DNA of 64,000 nucleotides from NCBI GenBank assembly GCA_963714145.1, contig OY970235.1, positions 186,001 through 250,000 of the forward strand. The letters run 5' to 3'. The translations under genes were made by a program, and so were the position numbers. The DNA comes from JBBWZH01 sp035544115. Its GTDB lineage: Bacteria > Actinomycetota > Actinomycetes > Mycobacteriales > CADCTP01. The notes beneath the pieces are model-generated. The model did no database searches and was not told the DNA's origin. It worked only from the letters and a program-made list of their open reading frames with translations. This document shows, in pieces, positions 53,535 through 62,327 of the stretch. Numbering within the stretch: position 1 is the first letter of the stretch; the number at the start of each line of letters is the position of its first letter.

Positions 53535-54650
53535 GTGCGCCCGTCACTCGAGTACGGTCTGGTCTTCTTCATCGCCGCGGCGGTGACCTTCCTGCTGACC
53601 CCGGTGATCCGGGTCGTCGCCACCCGCTGGGGCGCGATGGCGCAGCCGCGCGACCGGGACGTGCACGCGATCCCCACCCCGCGCCTGGGCGGCGTCGCGA
53701 TGTACGCCGGGATCGCCGCGGCGCTGCTCGTCGCGCACCTGATGCCGACCCTGCAGCAGACCTACGCGCAGGGCTCGGAGACCACCGCGGTGCTGGTGGC
53801 CGGCGGCATCATCTGCCTGGTCGGCGTGGTGGACGACCGCTGGCAGATGGACGCGCTGACCAAGCTCGCCGGCCAGGTGTTCGCGGCCGGCGTGATGGTG
53901 CTGCTCGGCGTCCAGCTGCTGCAGTTCTACGTGCCGTTCGGGCACGTCGGCACGATCACCTTCGCCCGCAACGACTCGGTGCCGCTGACCCTGCTGTTCT
54001 GCGTGGTCTCGATCAACGCGATCAACTTCATCGACGGCCTGGACGGGCTGGCCGCCGGCGTCTCCGGGATCGCCGCGCTGGCCTTCTTCGCCTACTCCTA
54101 CCACCTGGCCAAGCAGGGCTACATCGATGTCGCGTTCGCCCCGACGTTGCTGTCCGCGGTGCTGGCCGGCGCCTGCCTCGGCTTCCTGCCGCACAACTTC
54201 GCACCGGCCCGGATCTTCATGGGCGACTCCGGGTCGATGCTGGTCGGCCTGATGCTGGCCGCGTCCGCGGTGACCGCGACCACCGGCGCCGACCCGCAGG
54301 GCTTCGGCAACACGCTCGGCCAGCTGCCGCTGTTCCTGCCGCTGCTGCCGCTGGTCGTGCTGGCGATCCCGCTGGTCGACCTGATCCTGGCGGTGACCCG
54401 GCGGGTCAAGGCCGGCCGGTCGCCGTTCGCCCCGGACAAGATGCACCTGCACCACCGGCTGCTGGAGATCGGCCACTCGCACCGCCGCGCGGTTCTGATC
54501 ATCTACTTCTGGTCGGCGCTGCTGGCCGGCGGCGGGGTGGCGATGTCCATCACCGACGGCCCGCTGCCGGTGCTGTCCGTGGTCGGCGTACTGGCCGCCC
54601 TCGCCCTCCTCGTCAGCAACATCCCCCGGCTGCGGACGGATCGCCGATGA
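53535..54650 (+). CDS. Undecaprenyl-phosphate sugar-1-phosphate transferase (WecA/TagO type)
   Basis: This 371-aa integral membrane protein of the MraY/WecA family has about ten hydrophobic segments. DRDVHAIPTPRLGGVAMYAG, the DDRWQMDALTKLAGQ aspartate pair, NAINFIDGLDGLAAG and RIFMGDSGSMLVG are the diagnostic loops, and HLHHRLLEIGHSHRRAV is the WecA-type HIHH-like motif. It transfers a sugar phosphate (probably GlcNAc-1-P) to the lipid carrier, starting teichoic-acid-like or arabinogalactan-type polymers. GTG 53535 lies 10 nt after glyA. The gene is coupled (ATGA) to the next one. Confidence 0.9.
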   Translation: MRPSLEYGLVFFIAAAVTFLLTPVIRVVATRWGAMAQPRDRDVHAIPTPRLGGVAMYAGIAAALLVAHLMPTLQQTYAQGSETTAVLVAGGIICLVGVVDDRWQMDALTKLAGQVFAAGVMVLLGVQLLQFYVPFGHVGTITFARNDSVPLTLLFCVVSINAINFIDGLDGLAAGVSGIAALAFFAYSYHLAKQGYIDVAFAPTLLSAVLAGACLGFLPHNFAPARIFMGDSGSMLVGLMLAASAVTATTGADPQGFGNTLGQLPLFLPLLPLVVLAIPLVDLILAVTRRVKAGRSPFAPDKMHLHHRLLEIGHSHRRAVLIIYFWSALLAGGGVAMSITDGPLPVLSVVGVLAALALLVSNIPRLRTDRR

Positions 54651-55279
54651 ACGACGCCACCACCCCGCCCGCCCCAGCCGCGGCCTCGGCCGCGCCGGTG
54701 CCGGCCGAGCCGACCGCCGCGCTGGACCTGGCGGCACCGGCCACGCCGGCCGAACCGCCCGGGTCGGCGCCGCCGGTGTGGGCCGGGCCGGCCCGCCGGG
54801 TGCCGCCGGGCTGGCTGGTGCGGGCGACCGTGCTGCCGACCGCGCTGGTCGGCGCGGCGGTGACCGCCGGCTGGGCGCTGGTCGCCGGCTGGCCGGGCGC
54901 GACCGGCGCCGGACTGGGTACCGGCGTGGTGGTCGCCTTCTTCGGGTTGGACCTGCTCGCGCTGCGTTCGGCGTCGCGCCGGTTCCCGGACGCGCCGGTG
55001 CACCTTGCGTTGCTCGGCTACCTGGCCAAGCTGATCGGCCTCGGCGCGCTGCTCTGGCTGGTACGCGGCTCCACCGCGGTCGACTCGGCCGCCTTCGCCG
55101 TCGCGGCGCTGGCCGGCACGGTGGTCTGGCTGTCCGGGCAGATCCGGGTGGTTGGCCGGCTGGTCCGGCTGCCGGCGCCGGTGGCGACGCCGGAGCCCGC
55201 CCAGGCTGACCTGGCCACCCACCGGGCCGATCCCGCGGACGCCGCGATCGGCCCGGCCGATCCGGCGGTCGCACCGTGA
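54647..55279 (+). CDS. Membrane protein ahead of the ATP synthase genes (AtpI-like, unassigned)
   Basis: This 210-aa protein has a Pro/Ala-rich N-terminus of about 50 residues, then four hydrophobic segments between 60 and 165 (such as VLPTALVGAAVTAGWALVAG and LALLGYLAKLIGLGALLWLV), and an acidic Pro/Ala tail. The position and the helix pattern suggest an ATP synthase protein I-like assembly factor, but I see no decisive motif. Both ends overlap neighbours by 4 nt, so it is cotranscribed with the transferase and the AtpZ-like gene. Confidence 0.65.
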   Translation: MNDATTPPAPAAASAAPVPAEPTAALDLAAPATPAEPPGSAPPVWAGPARRVPPGWLVRATVLPTALVGAAVTAGWALVAGWPGATGAGLGTGVVVAFFGLDLLALRSASRRFPDAPVHLALLGYLAKLIGLGALLWLVRGSTAVDSAAFAVAALAGTVVWLSGQIRVVGRLVRLPAPVATPEPAQADLATHRADPADAAIGPADPAVAP

Positions 55280-55530
55280 CCGGCCGAAGTGGACAGTCCG
55301 ATTCGGACGGTCCGGTCGACCCGCCCGGCGGCTCGGGCGGCCGCCCGGACGGCGGAGCGTACGCGGCCTACTCGGCGATCGGATACCTGCTTGCCGGCCT
55401 GCTGTTCTGGGGCGGCGTCGGCCTCGCGCTGGACCACTGGCTGGGCACCCACTTCCTGGTCCTGATCGGGATGCTGGTCGGAGGGGCCGCGGCGATGTAC
55501 CTGATTTACGTCCGGTACGGTAAAGCCTGA
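55276..55530 (+). CDS. AtpZ/AtpI-like small membrane protein
   Basis: This 84-aa protein has a Gly/Asp-rich N-terminus and two membrane segments, AIGYLLAGLLFWGGVGLALD and HFLVLIGMLVGGAAAMYLIY. This is the AtpZ/AtpI two-helix fold found just upstream of atpB in many bacteria, thought to help c-ring assembly or to move Mg2+. The GTG overlaps the upstream stop. It is followed by a hairpin before atpB. Confidence 0.8.
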   Translation: MTGRSGQSDSDGPVDPPGGSGGRPDGGAYAAYSAIGYLLAGLLFWGGVGLALDHWLGTHFLVLIGMLVGGAAAMYLIYVRYGKA

Positions 55531-55544
55531 CTTACCTGGAGACC

Positions 55545-55567
55545 GTCCCGGAGCAAGGCTCCGGGAC
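55545..55567 (+). terminator. Perfect hairpin between the AtpZ-like gene and atpB
   Basis: GTCCCGGAGC (55545-55554), loop AAG, GCTCCGGGAC (55558-55567): a perfect 10-bp stem 15 nt after the AtpZ-like stop. It may attenuate or process the transcript and so set different levels of the assembly factors and the main subunits. Confidence 0.5.
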
Positions 55568-55593
55568 GATGTCGTTCGTTCTGCCGAGGGGAG

Positions 55594-56376
55594 ATGATGT
55601 TGAGTCTGGTGACCCTGGCGGCCGGCCCCGGCTTCGAAGCTCCCGGCACCGGCGACTTCAACCTGCCGGCCATCGTGGGTGGCGTCACCAAGCCGATGGT
55701 GCTGGTGGGGTTGAGCGTCGTCATCGTCTTCGGGTTCTTCATGCTGACCGGCCGCAAGGCCCTGGTCGTGCCCAGCCGCGGGCAGTTCCTCGGGGAGGGT
55801 GTCTATCGCTTCGTCCGGGACGGGATCGCGCAGGACGCGATCGGCCCGGAGTTCATCAAGTTCGTGCCGTACCTGACGGCGCTGTTCTCGTTCGTCCTGG
55901 TCAACAACATCTTCGGCATCATTCCGGTCATCCAGTTCCCGTCCATGGCCCGGATCGGCTTCCCGGCCGGGCTGGCACTGGTTAGCTGGCTGGTCTTCAA
56001 CTATGTCGGGATCAAGCGCAAGGGCTTCGGCAAGTACCTGAAGGAGGTCGTCTACCCGCCGGGGGTGCCGACCTGGATCCTGCCGCTGCTGATCCCGCTC
56101 GAGTTCATCCAGACGATCCTCACCCGGCCACTGACCCTCGGGCTCCGGCTGTTCGCCAACATGTTCGCCGGCCACCTGATGCTGCTGGTATTCATCCTCG
56201 GCGGTGAGTACATGCTGGTGCACGGGTCGGGGGCGCTGCCGTTCCTGAGCCCCTTCGCGTTCCTCATGGGCATCGCGATGACCATCTTCGAGGCCCTGAT
56301 CCAGGTGCTGCAGGCGTACATCTTCGTCCTGCTGACCGCGCTCTACATCGCCGGCGCGCTCGCTGACGAGCACTGA
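55594..56376 (+). CDS. atpB: ATP synthase F0 subunit a
   Basis: This 260-aa membrane protein has the proton half-channel helix with the essential arginine in TRPLTLGLRLFANMFAGHL, and QVLQAYIFVLLTALYIAGAL at the C-terminus. ATG 55594 follows GAGGGGAG. It is the first of the seven core atp genes on this strand. Confidence 0.95.
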   Translation: MMLSLVTLAAGPGFEAPGTGDFNLPAIVGGVTKPMVLVGLSVVIVFGFFMLTGRKALVVPSRGQFLGEGVYRFVRDGIAQDAIGPEFIKFVPYLTALFSFVLVNNIFGIIPVIQFPSMARIGFPAGLALVSWLVFNYVGIKRKGFGKYLKEVVYPPGVPTWILPLLIPLEFIQTILTRPLTLGLRLFANMFAGHLMLLVFILGGEYMLVHGSGALPFLSPFAFLMGIAMTIFEALIQVLQAYIFVLLTALYIAGALADEH

Positions 56377-56417
56377 GCGACCGCCGTCCCCACGTCATCA
56401 TCGAGAAGGGAACTGAG

Positions 56418-56636
56418 GTGGCACTCGCCGCAGTTGAAGGCACCGTCAACCTGGTCGGGTACGGCCTGTCCGCGATCGGCCCGGGGATCGGCGTCGGGCT
56501 GATTTTCGCCGCATACGTCAGCGGCGTGGCCCGGCAGCCCGAGTCCCGCAACCTGCTTCAGCCGATCGCGATCCTGGGCTTCGCCCTGGCTGAGGCGCTG
56601 GCGCTGTTCGGGCTCGTCCTCGCGTTCGTCCTGTAG
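56418..56636 (+). CDS. atpE: ATP synthase F0 subunit c
   Basis: This 72-aa protein has two membrane helices joined by ARQPES. The first has GPGIGVGLIFAAYVSG, and the second, ILGFALAEALALFGLVLAFV, contains the proton-carrying glutamate. The GTG start has GAAGGGA upstream. Its length is in the usual range for c subunits, and the motif is the normal H+ type, without the Na+-binding pattern. Confidence 0.95.
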   Translation: MALAAVEGTVNLVGYGLSAIGPGIGVGLIFAAYVSGVARQPESRNLLQPIAILGFALAEALALFGLVLAFVL

Positions 56637-56641
56637 TCGCG

Positions 56642-57301
56642 ATGTTGTCCGCAGTGCTGGCTGCCGAGGAGGAGCCGAACCCGATCGTCCCGCATCCGTC
56701 CGAGATGATCGTCGGGCTGGTCGCGTTCCTGCTGCTGCTCTGGCTGCTCTGGAAGTTCGCGCTGCCGCGGTTCGAGCAGGCGTTCCAGGCCCGCACGGAG
56801 GCGATCGAGGGCGGCATCAAGCGGGCCGAGGAGACCCAGACGCAGGCGCAGCGGCTGCTGGAGCAGTACCGCACCCAGCTGGCCGAGGCGCGCACCGAGG
56901 CCGCTCAGATCCGGGAGTCGGCGCGGGCCGAAGCGGTCCGGATCAGCGATGAGATGCGGGCCGCGGCGCAGGCCGAGCAGGCCCGGATCGTGCAGCGCGG
57001 CGAGGAGCTGCTGGCCGCCCAGCGCGAGCAGGTGGTGGCCCAGCTGCGGGCCGAGATCGGCACACTGGCGGTGCAGCTGGCCGGTCGGATCATCGGCGAC
57101 TCGCTCGCCGACGAGGCCAGCCGGCAGCGCACGGTCGACGTGTTCCTGGCCGAGCTGGACGGCATGGCCGAGCCGGTCCCGGTCGGCGGCGGCGACTCCG
57201 CGCCGGCCGAGGCACCTGCGGCCGAGCCGCCGGCGGGCGAGCCGCCCGCGGGCGGGGCCGCCGGCACCGGCACCAGCCGGCCACGGCGGAGGCGGACTTG
57301 A
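56642..57301 (+). CDS. atpF: ATP synthase F0 subunit b with Pro/Ala tail
   Basis: This 219-aa protein has one N-terminal membrane helix (IVGLVAFLLLLWLLWKFALP) and a long charged coiled-coil to about residue 180, typical of the b stator. About 40 extra residues at the C-terminus are Glu/Pro/Ala/Gly-rich and end in PRRRRT, unlike the usual b length of about 160-180. The TGA overlaps the atpH ATG by 1 nt. Confidence 0.92.
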   Translation: MLSAVLAAEEEPNPIVPHPSEMIVGLVAFLLLLWLLWKFALPRFEQAFQARTEAIEGGIKRAEETQTQAQRLLEQYRTQLAEARTEAAQIRESARAEAVRISDEMRAAAQAEQARIVQRGEELLAAQREQVVAQLRAEIGTLAVQLAGRIIGDSLADEASRQRTVDVFLAELDGMAEPVPVGGGDSAPAEAPAAEPPAGEPPAGGAAGTGTSRPRRRRT

Positions 57302-58119
57302 TGCTCGCCGCCAGCCGGGCCGCGCTGAAGGCGGCGCAGGACCGGCTGGATGAGCACCTGGACGGCCTCCCGCCGGCCACGATGGATGAGCTGGCCGACG
57401 AGCTGCTCGCGGTGGTCGACCTGCTGGATCGTGAGCCGGAGGTACGCCGGCTGCTGACCGACCCCGGCGCACCGCCGGACGCCCGGATCGGCCTGTTCGA
57501 CCGGCTGGTCGGCGGCAAGCTCACGCCGGCCGTGCTGGACCAGCTCCGGCCGCTGGTCGGTGACCGCTGGTCCCGGCCGGGCGACCTGGCCGACACCATC
57601 GAGCTGCTGGCGTTCCAGGCCATCCTCGCGGTGGCCGAGCGGGCCGGCGAGCTGGATGAGGTGCAGGACGAGCTGTTCCGGTTCGGCCGGATCGTGGCCG
57701 GGCAGCTGGAGCTGCGCCGGGTGCTGGCCGACCAGACCGCGCCGGCCGACGGCCGGGGCGAGCTGCTGCACCGGCTGGTCGGCGGCAAGGTGCACGCGGC
57801 CGCCGAGCGGCTGCTGGCGCGCGCCGTCCAGGCGCCGCGCGGGCTGCAACTGGAGGTCGCGCTGGAGCGGCTGGTGGAGCTGGCCGCGCAGCGCCGGGAA
57901 CGGTACGTGGCGTACGTGCGCACCGCGGCCGCGCTGACCGAGGCGCAGCAGTCGCGGCTGGCCGAGACGCTGAGCCGGATCTACCGCCGGTCGATCGACG
58001 TGGTGCTGGAGATCGACCCGGAACTGCTGGGTGGCCTGGTGGTCCGGGTGAACGACGAGGTGATCGACGGCAGCGTCGCGCACCGGCTGGCCGCCGCACG
58101 CCGGCTCCTCGCCGGCTGA
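57301..58119 (+). CDS. atpH: ATP synthase F1 subunit delta
   Basis: This 272-aa delta subunit has the long actinobacterial form. The N-terminal helical bundle spans about 1-110, and the C-terminal stator-binding segment includes IDPELLGGLVVRVNDEVIDGSVA. I use ATG 57301, which shares its A with the atpF TGA; TTG 57298 is less likely. It links the b stator to the F1 head. Confidence 0.92.
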   Translation: MLAASRAALKAAQDRLDEHLDGLPPATMDELADELLAVVDLLDREPEVRRLLTDPGAPPDARIGLFDRLVGGKLTPAVLDQLRPLVGDRWSRPGDLADTIELLAFQAILAVAERAGELDEVQDELFRFGRIVAGQLELRRVLADQTAPADGRGELLHRLVGGKVHAAAERLLARAVQAPRGLQLEVALERLVELAAQRRERYVAYVRTAAALTEAQQSRLAETLSRIYRRSIDVVLEIDPELLGGLVVRVNDEVIDGSVAHRLAAARRLLAG

Positions 58120-58189
58120 CCGGGGCGGGCGGGCCGACCTCGATGGACGAGACAACGACGAGATCGACGAGATTTAGGGGCAGGGACAC

Positions 58190-59851
58190 ATGGCGGAGCT
58201 GACGATCTCGCCGGACGAGGTCCGGAGCGCTATCGACGAATACGTGTCGTCCTACTCGCCGGACGTCTCCCGCGAGGAGGTCGGCACGGTCACGTCGACC
58301 GGTGACGGCATCGCGCACGTCGAGGGGCTGCCCTCGGCGATGACGAACGAGCTGCTGCAGTTCGAGGGCGGCGTGCTCGGCATCGCGCTGAACCTGGACG
58401 TCCGGGAGATCGGCGTGGTGCTGCTCGGCGACTCCGAGCACGTGGAGGAGGGCCAGCCGGTCCGGCGCACCGGGGAGGTGCTGTCGGTCCCGGTCGGCGA
58501 CGCCTACCTCGGCCGCACGGTCGACGCGCTGGGCCAGCCGGTCGACGGGCGCGGCGACATCGAGTCGACCGAGCGCCGGGCGCTGGAACTGCAGGCGCCG
58601 TCGGTGGTGCAGCGGCAGCCGGTGCGCGAGCCGCTGCAGACCGGCATCAAGGCGATCGACTCGATGACCCCGATCGGGCGCGGCCAGCGGCAGCTGATCA
58701 TCGGCGACCGGCAGACCGGGAAGACCACGATCGCCATCGACACGATCATCAACCAGCGGGAGAACTGGGTCAGCGGCGACCCGGCCAAGCAGGTCCGCTG
58801 CGTGTACGTGGCGATCGGGCAGAAGGGCTCCACGATCGCCGCGCTGAAGGCCGTGCTGGAAGAAGCCGGCGCGATGGAGTACACGACGATCGTGGCCGCG
58901 CCCGCCTCGGACGCGGCCGGCTTCAAGTACATCGCCCCGTACACCGGCTCGGCCATCGCCCAGCACTGGATGTACGACGGCAAGCACGTCCTGATCGTGT
59001 TCGACGACCTGACCAAGCAGGCCGAGTCCTACCGCGCCGTATCGCTGCTGCTGCGCCGGCCGCCGGGCCGCGAGGCGTACCCGGGCGACGTGTTCTACCT
59101 GCACTCCCGGCTGCTGGAGCGGTGCGCGAAGCTGTCCGACGAGCTCGGCGGCGGGTCGCTGACCGGCCTGCCGATCATCGAGACCAAGGGCAACGACATC
59201 TCGGCCTACATCCCGACCAATGTCATCTCGATCACCGACGGCCAGATCTTCCTGGAGACCGGCCTGTTCAACTCCGGTGTCCGGCCGGCCGTCAACGTCG
59301 GCACCTCGGTCTCCCGGGTCGGCGGCAGCGCCCAGGTCAAGGGCATGCGGTCGGTCGCCGGCCGGCTGCGGATCGACCTGGCGCAGTACCGCGAGCTGGA
59401 GGCGTTCGCCGCGTTCGGTTCCGACCTCGACCGGGCCTCCCAGGCGCAGCTGGCCCGGGGCGCGCGGATGGTGGAGCTGCTCAAGCAGCCGGCGTACTCG
59501 CCGTTCCCGGTGGAGCGGCAGGTCGTGTCGCTCTGGGCCGGCACCACCGGCGAGCTGGATGACGTGCCGGTCGCCGACATCCGCCGGTTCGAGGCCGAGT
59601 TCCTCGACTTCGTCGAGCACGAGCACGAGGACATTCTGAAGGTGATCCGGGAGACCGGTGCGCTCGGCGACGACACGGTCGACCAGCTGCGGAAGGCGAT
59701 CGGCGCGCTCAAGGCCCGGTTCGAGACCGCCGAGGGCAAGCCGTTGAAGGAGGCCGAGGCCGAGGCGATGGATGCCGCCGAGGTCGGCCAGGAGAAGGTG
59801 ACCCGGTACCAGCAGCGGCCGCCGGCGAGCGCCGCCGGCAAGCAGGGTTAG
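58190..59851 (+). CDS. atpA: ATP synthase F1 subunit alpha
   Basis: This 553-aa subunit has the P-loop GDRQTGKTTIAIDT, the non-catalytic-site features of alpha, and the signature VGTSVSRVGGSAQV. It is longer than most by an acidic and Gly/Ala-rich tail. A GGGGCAGGGA site precedes the ATG. Spacing to atpG is 3 nt. Confidence 0.96.
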   Translation: MAELTISPDEVRSAIDEYVSSYSPDVSREEVGTVTSTGDGIAHVEGLPSAMTNELLQFEGGVLGIALNLDVREIGVVLLGDSEHVEEGQPVRRTGEVLSVPVGDAYLGRTVDALGQPVDGRGDIESTERRALELQAPSVVQRQPVREPLQTGIKAIDSMTPIGRGQRQLIIGDRQTGKTTIAIDTIINQRENWVSGDPAKQVRCVYVAIGQKGSTIAALKAVLEEAGAMEYTTIVAAPASDAAGFKYIAPYTGSAIAQHWMYDGKHVLIVFDDLTKQAESYRAVSLLLRRPPGREAYPGDVFYLHSRLLERCAKLSDELGGGSLTGLPIIETKGNDISAYIPTNVISITDGQIFLETGLFNSGVRPAVNVGTSVSRVGGSAQVKGMRSVAGRLRIDLAQYRELEAFAAFGSDLDRASQAQLARGARMVELLKQPAYSPFPVERQVVSLWAGTTGELDDVPVADIRRFEAEFLDFVEHEHEDILKVIRETGALGDDTVDQLRKAIGALKARFETAEGKPLKEAEAEAMDAAEVGQEKVTRYQQRPPASAAGKQG

Positions 59852-59854
59852 CCC

Positions 59855-60787
59855 ATGGGCGCAGCGCTTCGCGTCTACCGGCGCCGGATCCGGGCGGTCC
59901 AGGGCATCCGGAAGACGACCAAGGCGATGGAGCTGGTCGCCACCTCCCGGATCGGCAAGGCCCAGCTGGCGGTCGAGGCGGCCAAGCCGTACGCGAACGA
60001 GATCACCCGGGTGCTGTCCGCGCTGGCCTCGAATTCCAGCACCGATCACCCGCTGCTGGTCGAGCGGGCCGACGCCCGGCGGGCCGCCGTGCTGGTCATC
60101 ACCAGCGACCGCGGGCTGGCCGGCGCGTACAGCGCGAACGCGCTGCGGGCGGCGAACGAGCTGATGGCGCTGCTGCGCGACGAGGGCAAGCAGCCGGTGC
60201 TGTACGTGGTCGGCCGCAAGGGCGTCGGCTACTACCGGTTCCGCGGCCAGGAGATGGCCGGGCAGTGGACCGGCTTCTCCGAGCGGCCGAGCTTCGCCGA
60301 CGCCCGCGAGGTCGGCCGGACGCTGATCGCGGCGTTCGTGGCCGGCGCCGACGACACCGCGGAGGGCCCGGGCGGCGACGACGTCTACGGCGTGGACGAG
60401 ATCCACCTCGTCTACACCGAGTTCCGGTCGATGCTCACCCAGGTGCCGGTGGCCACCCGGATCGCCCCGCTGGTGGTGGAGGAGGCCGAGGGGCCGCCGC
60501 CGGAGGGCTACCTGCCGGCGTACGAGTTCGAGCCGGAGCCGGGCGAGCTGCTCGACGCACTGCTGCCCAAGTACATCAACACCCGCATCTTCGCCGCCCT
60601 GCTCGACTCGGCCGCGTCCGAGTCGGCGTCCCGGCGGCGGGCGATGAAGGCGGCGACGGACAACGCCGAAGACCTCATCAAGAACCTGACCCGGGAGTCC
60701 AACCAGGTCCGGCAGGGCGAGATCACCCAGGAAATCAGCGAGATCGTCGGCGGCGCCGACGCGCTCGCCGCGGCAGGGAGTGAGTAG
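59855..60787 (+). CDS. atpG: ATP synthase F1 subunit gamma
   Basis: This 310-aa central-stalk protein has the N-terminal RVYRRRIRAVQGIRKTTKAM and the C-terminal NTRIFAALLDSAASESASRR blocks. Insertions of acidic residues in the middle (AEGPGGDD and EEAEGPPPEG) are typical of actinobacterial gamma. It is followed 2 nt later by atpD. Confidence 0.95.
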   Translation: MGAALRVYRRRIRAVQGIRKTTKAMELVATSRIGKAQLAVEAAKPYANEITRVLSALASNSSTDHPLLVERADARRAAVLVITSDRGLAGAYSANALRAANELMALLRDEGKQPVLYVVGRKGVGYYRFRGQEMAGQWTGFSERPSFADAREVGRTLIAAFVAGADDTAEGPGGDDVYGVDEIHLVYTEFRSMLTQVPVATRIAPLVVEEAEGPPPEGYLPAYEFEPEPGELLDALLPKYINTRIFAALLDSAASESASRRRAMKAATDNAEDLIKNLTRESNQVRQGEITQEISEIVGGADALAAAGSE

Positions 60788-60789
60788 TC

Positions 60790-62241
60790 ATGACGGCAGT
60801 CGAAGCCCCCAGCGGCAGCACCGGTACCGGTACAGGTCGCGTCGTCCGGGTCACCGGCCCCGTGGTGGACGTCGAGTTCCCGCGCGAGCAGATCCCTGAG
60901 CTGTTTCACGCCCTGCACGTGGACGTGAACCTCGGCGGTGCCGCGGCCGCGCTGAACCGGCAGCTCACGCTGGAGGTCGCGCAGCACCTCGGCAACAACA
61001 CGGTGCGGACGATCTCGATGCAGCCGACCGACGGGCTGGTTCGCGGGGTGCCGGTGGTCGACACCGGCAGCCCGATCTCGGTGCCGGTCGGCAACCAGGT
61101 CAAGGGCCACGTGTTCAACGCGCTCGGCGCCTGCCTGGACAAGCCCGACTTCAAGCCCGAGGGCGACCTGTGGCCGATCCACCGGCCGCCGCCGCCGTTC
61201 GACCAGCTCGAGGGCCGCACCGAGATGTTCACCACCGGCATCAAGGTGATCGACCTGCTCACCCCGTACGTGCTGGGCGGCAAGATCGGCCTGTTCGGCG
61301 GTGCCGGGGTGGGCAAGACGGTGCTCATCCTGGAGATGATCACCCGGGTGGCCAAGGACTTCGGCGGCGTCTCGGTGTTCGCCGGCGTCGGCGAGCGCAC
61401 CCGCGAGGGCAACGACCTGTTCCTGGAGATGACCGAGTCCGGCGTCATCAACGACACCGCGCTGGTCTTCGGGCAGATGGACGAGCCGCCGGGCACCCGG
61501 CTGCGGGTCGGCCTGTCCGCGCTGACCATGGCCGAGTACTTCCGGGACGTGCAGAAGCAGGACGTGCTGCTGTTCATCGACAACATCTTCCGGTTCACCC
61601 AGGCCGGCTCCGAGGTCTCCACGCTGCTGGGCCGGATGCCGTCCGCGGTCGGCTACCAGCCGACCCTGGCCGACGAGATGGGCCAGCTGCAGGAGCGGAT
61701 CACGTCCACCAAGGGCAGCTCGATCACCTCGATCCAGGCGATCTACGTGCCCGCCGACGACATCACCGACCCGGCCCCGCACACCGTGTTCGCCCACCTG
61801 GACGCGACCACGACGCTGTCCCGGAAGGTGTTCGAGATCGGCATCTACCCGGCGGTCGACCCGCTGGACTCCACCTCCCGCATCCTGGCCCCGCAGTACG
61901 TCGGCGAGGACCACTACAACACCGCCCGCGAGGTGCAGCGCATCCTGCAGCGCTACACCGACCTGCAGGACATCATCGCCATCCTCGGCATCGACGAGCT
62001 GTCCGAAGAGGACAAGACGCTGGTCGGCCGGGCCCGCCGGATCCAGCGGTTCCTGTCCCAGAACATGTACGTGGCCAAGCAGTTCACCGGCTTGGACGGC
62101 TCGTTCGTCCCGCTGGACGAGACCATCGCGTCGTTCAAGGCGATCGCTGCCGGCGAGTACGACCACCTGCCCGAGCAGGCGTTCCTGCTGGTCGGTGGGA
62201 TCGAGGACGTCGAGAAGAAGGCCGCCGAGCTGAACAAGTAA
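60790..62241 (+). CDS. atpD: ATP synthase F1 subunit beta
   Basis: This 483-aa catalytic subunit has the P-loop GGAGVGKTVLILEMI, GERTREGNDLF, DVLLFIDNIFRFTQAGSEVS and LDATTTLSRK. The N-terminus begins with a Gly/Thr-rich segment. It ends the atp operon as seen here: 5 nt later a perfect 24-bp hairpin begins, and no atpC follows. Confidence 0.97.
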   Translation: MTAVEAPSGSTGTGTGRVVRVTGPVVDVEFPREQIPELFHALHVDVNLGGAAAALNRQLTLEVAQHLGNNTVRTISMQPTDGLVRGVPVVDTGSPISVPVGNQVKGHVFNALGACLDKPDFKPEGDLWPIHRPPPPFDQLEGRTEMFTTGIKVIDLLTPYVLGGKIGLFGGAGVGKTVLILEMITRVAKDFGGVSVFAGVGERTREGNDLFLEMTESGVINDTALVFGQMDEPPGTRLRVGLSALTMAEYFRDVQKQDVLLFIDNIFRFTQAGSEVSTLLGRMPSAVGYQPTLADEMGQLQERITSTKGSSITSIQAIYVPADDITDPAPHTVFAHLDATTTLSRKVFEIGIYPAVDPLDSTSRILAPQYVGEDHYNTAREVQRILQRYTDLQDIIAILGIDELSEEDKTLVGRARRIQRFLSQNMYVAKQFTGLDGSFVPLDETIASFKAIAAGEYDHLPEQAFLLVGGIEDVEKKAAELNK

Positions 62242-62246
62242 GGCAG

Positions 62247-62299
62247 TCCACATGCGACGGTGGCCGGTCCATTCCGGACCGGCCACCGTCGCATGTGGA
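62247..62299. terminator. 24-bp perfect hairpin after atpD
   Basis: The arm 62247-62270 is the exact reverse complement of 62276-62299, with loop ATTCC. It sits between the end of atpD and the convergent gene at 62328-63707, so it can act as a bidirectional terminator. It is unusually long and perfect. Confidence 0.85.
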
Positions 62300-62327
62300 G
62301 CACGATCAACCGGCGAGGGCCGGTGGG

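Noticed and set aside
54647..55279. Firm atpI assignment
   Set aside because: The position fits but the sequence has no clear AtpI motif, so I left the symbol empty.
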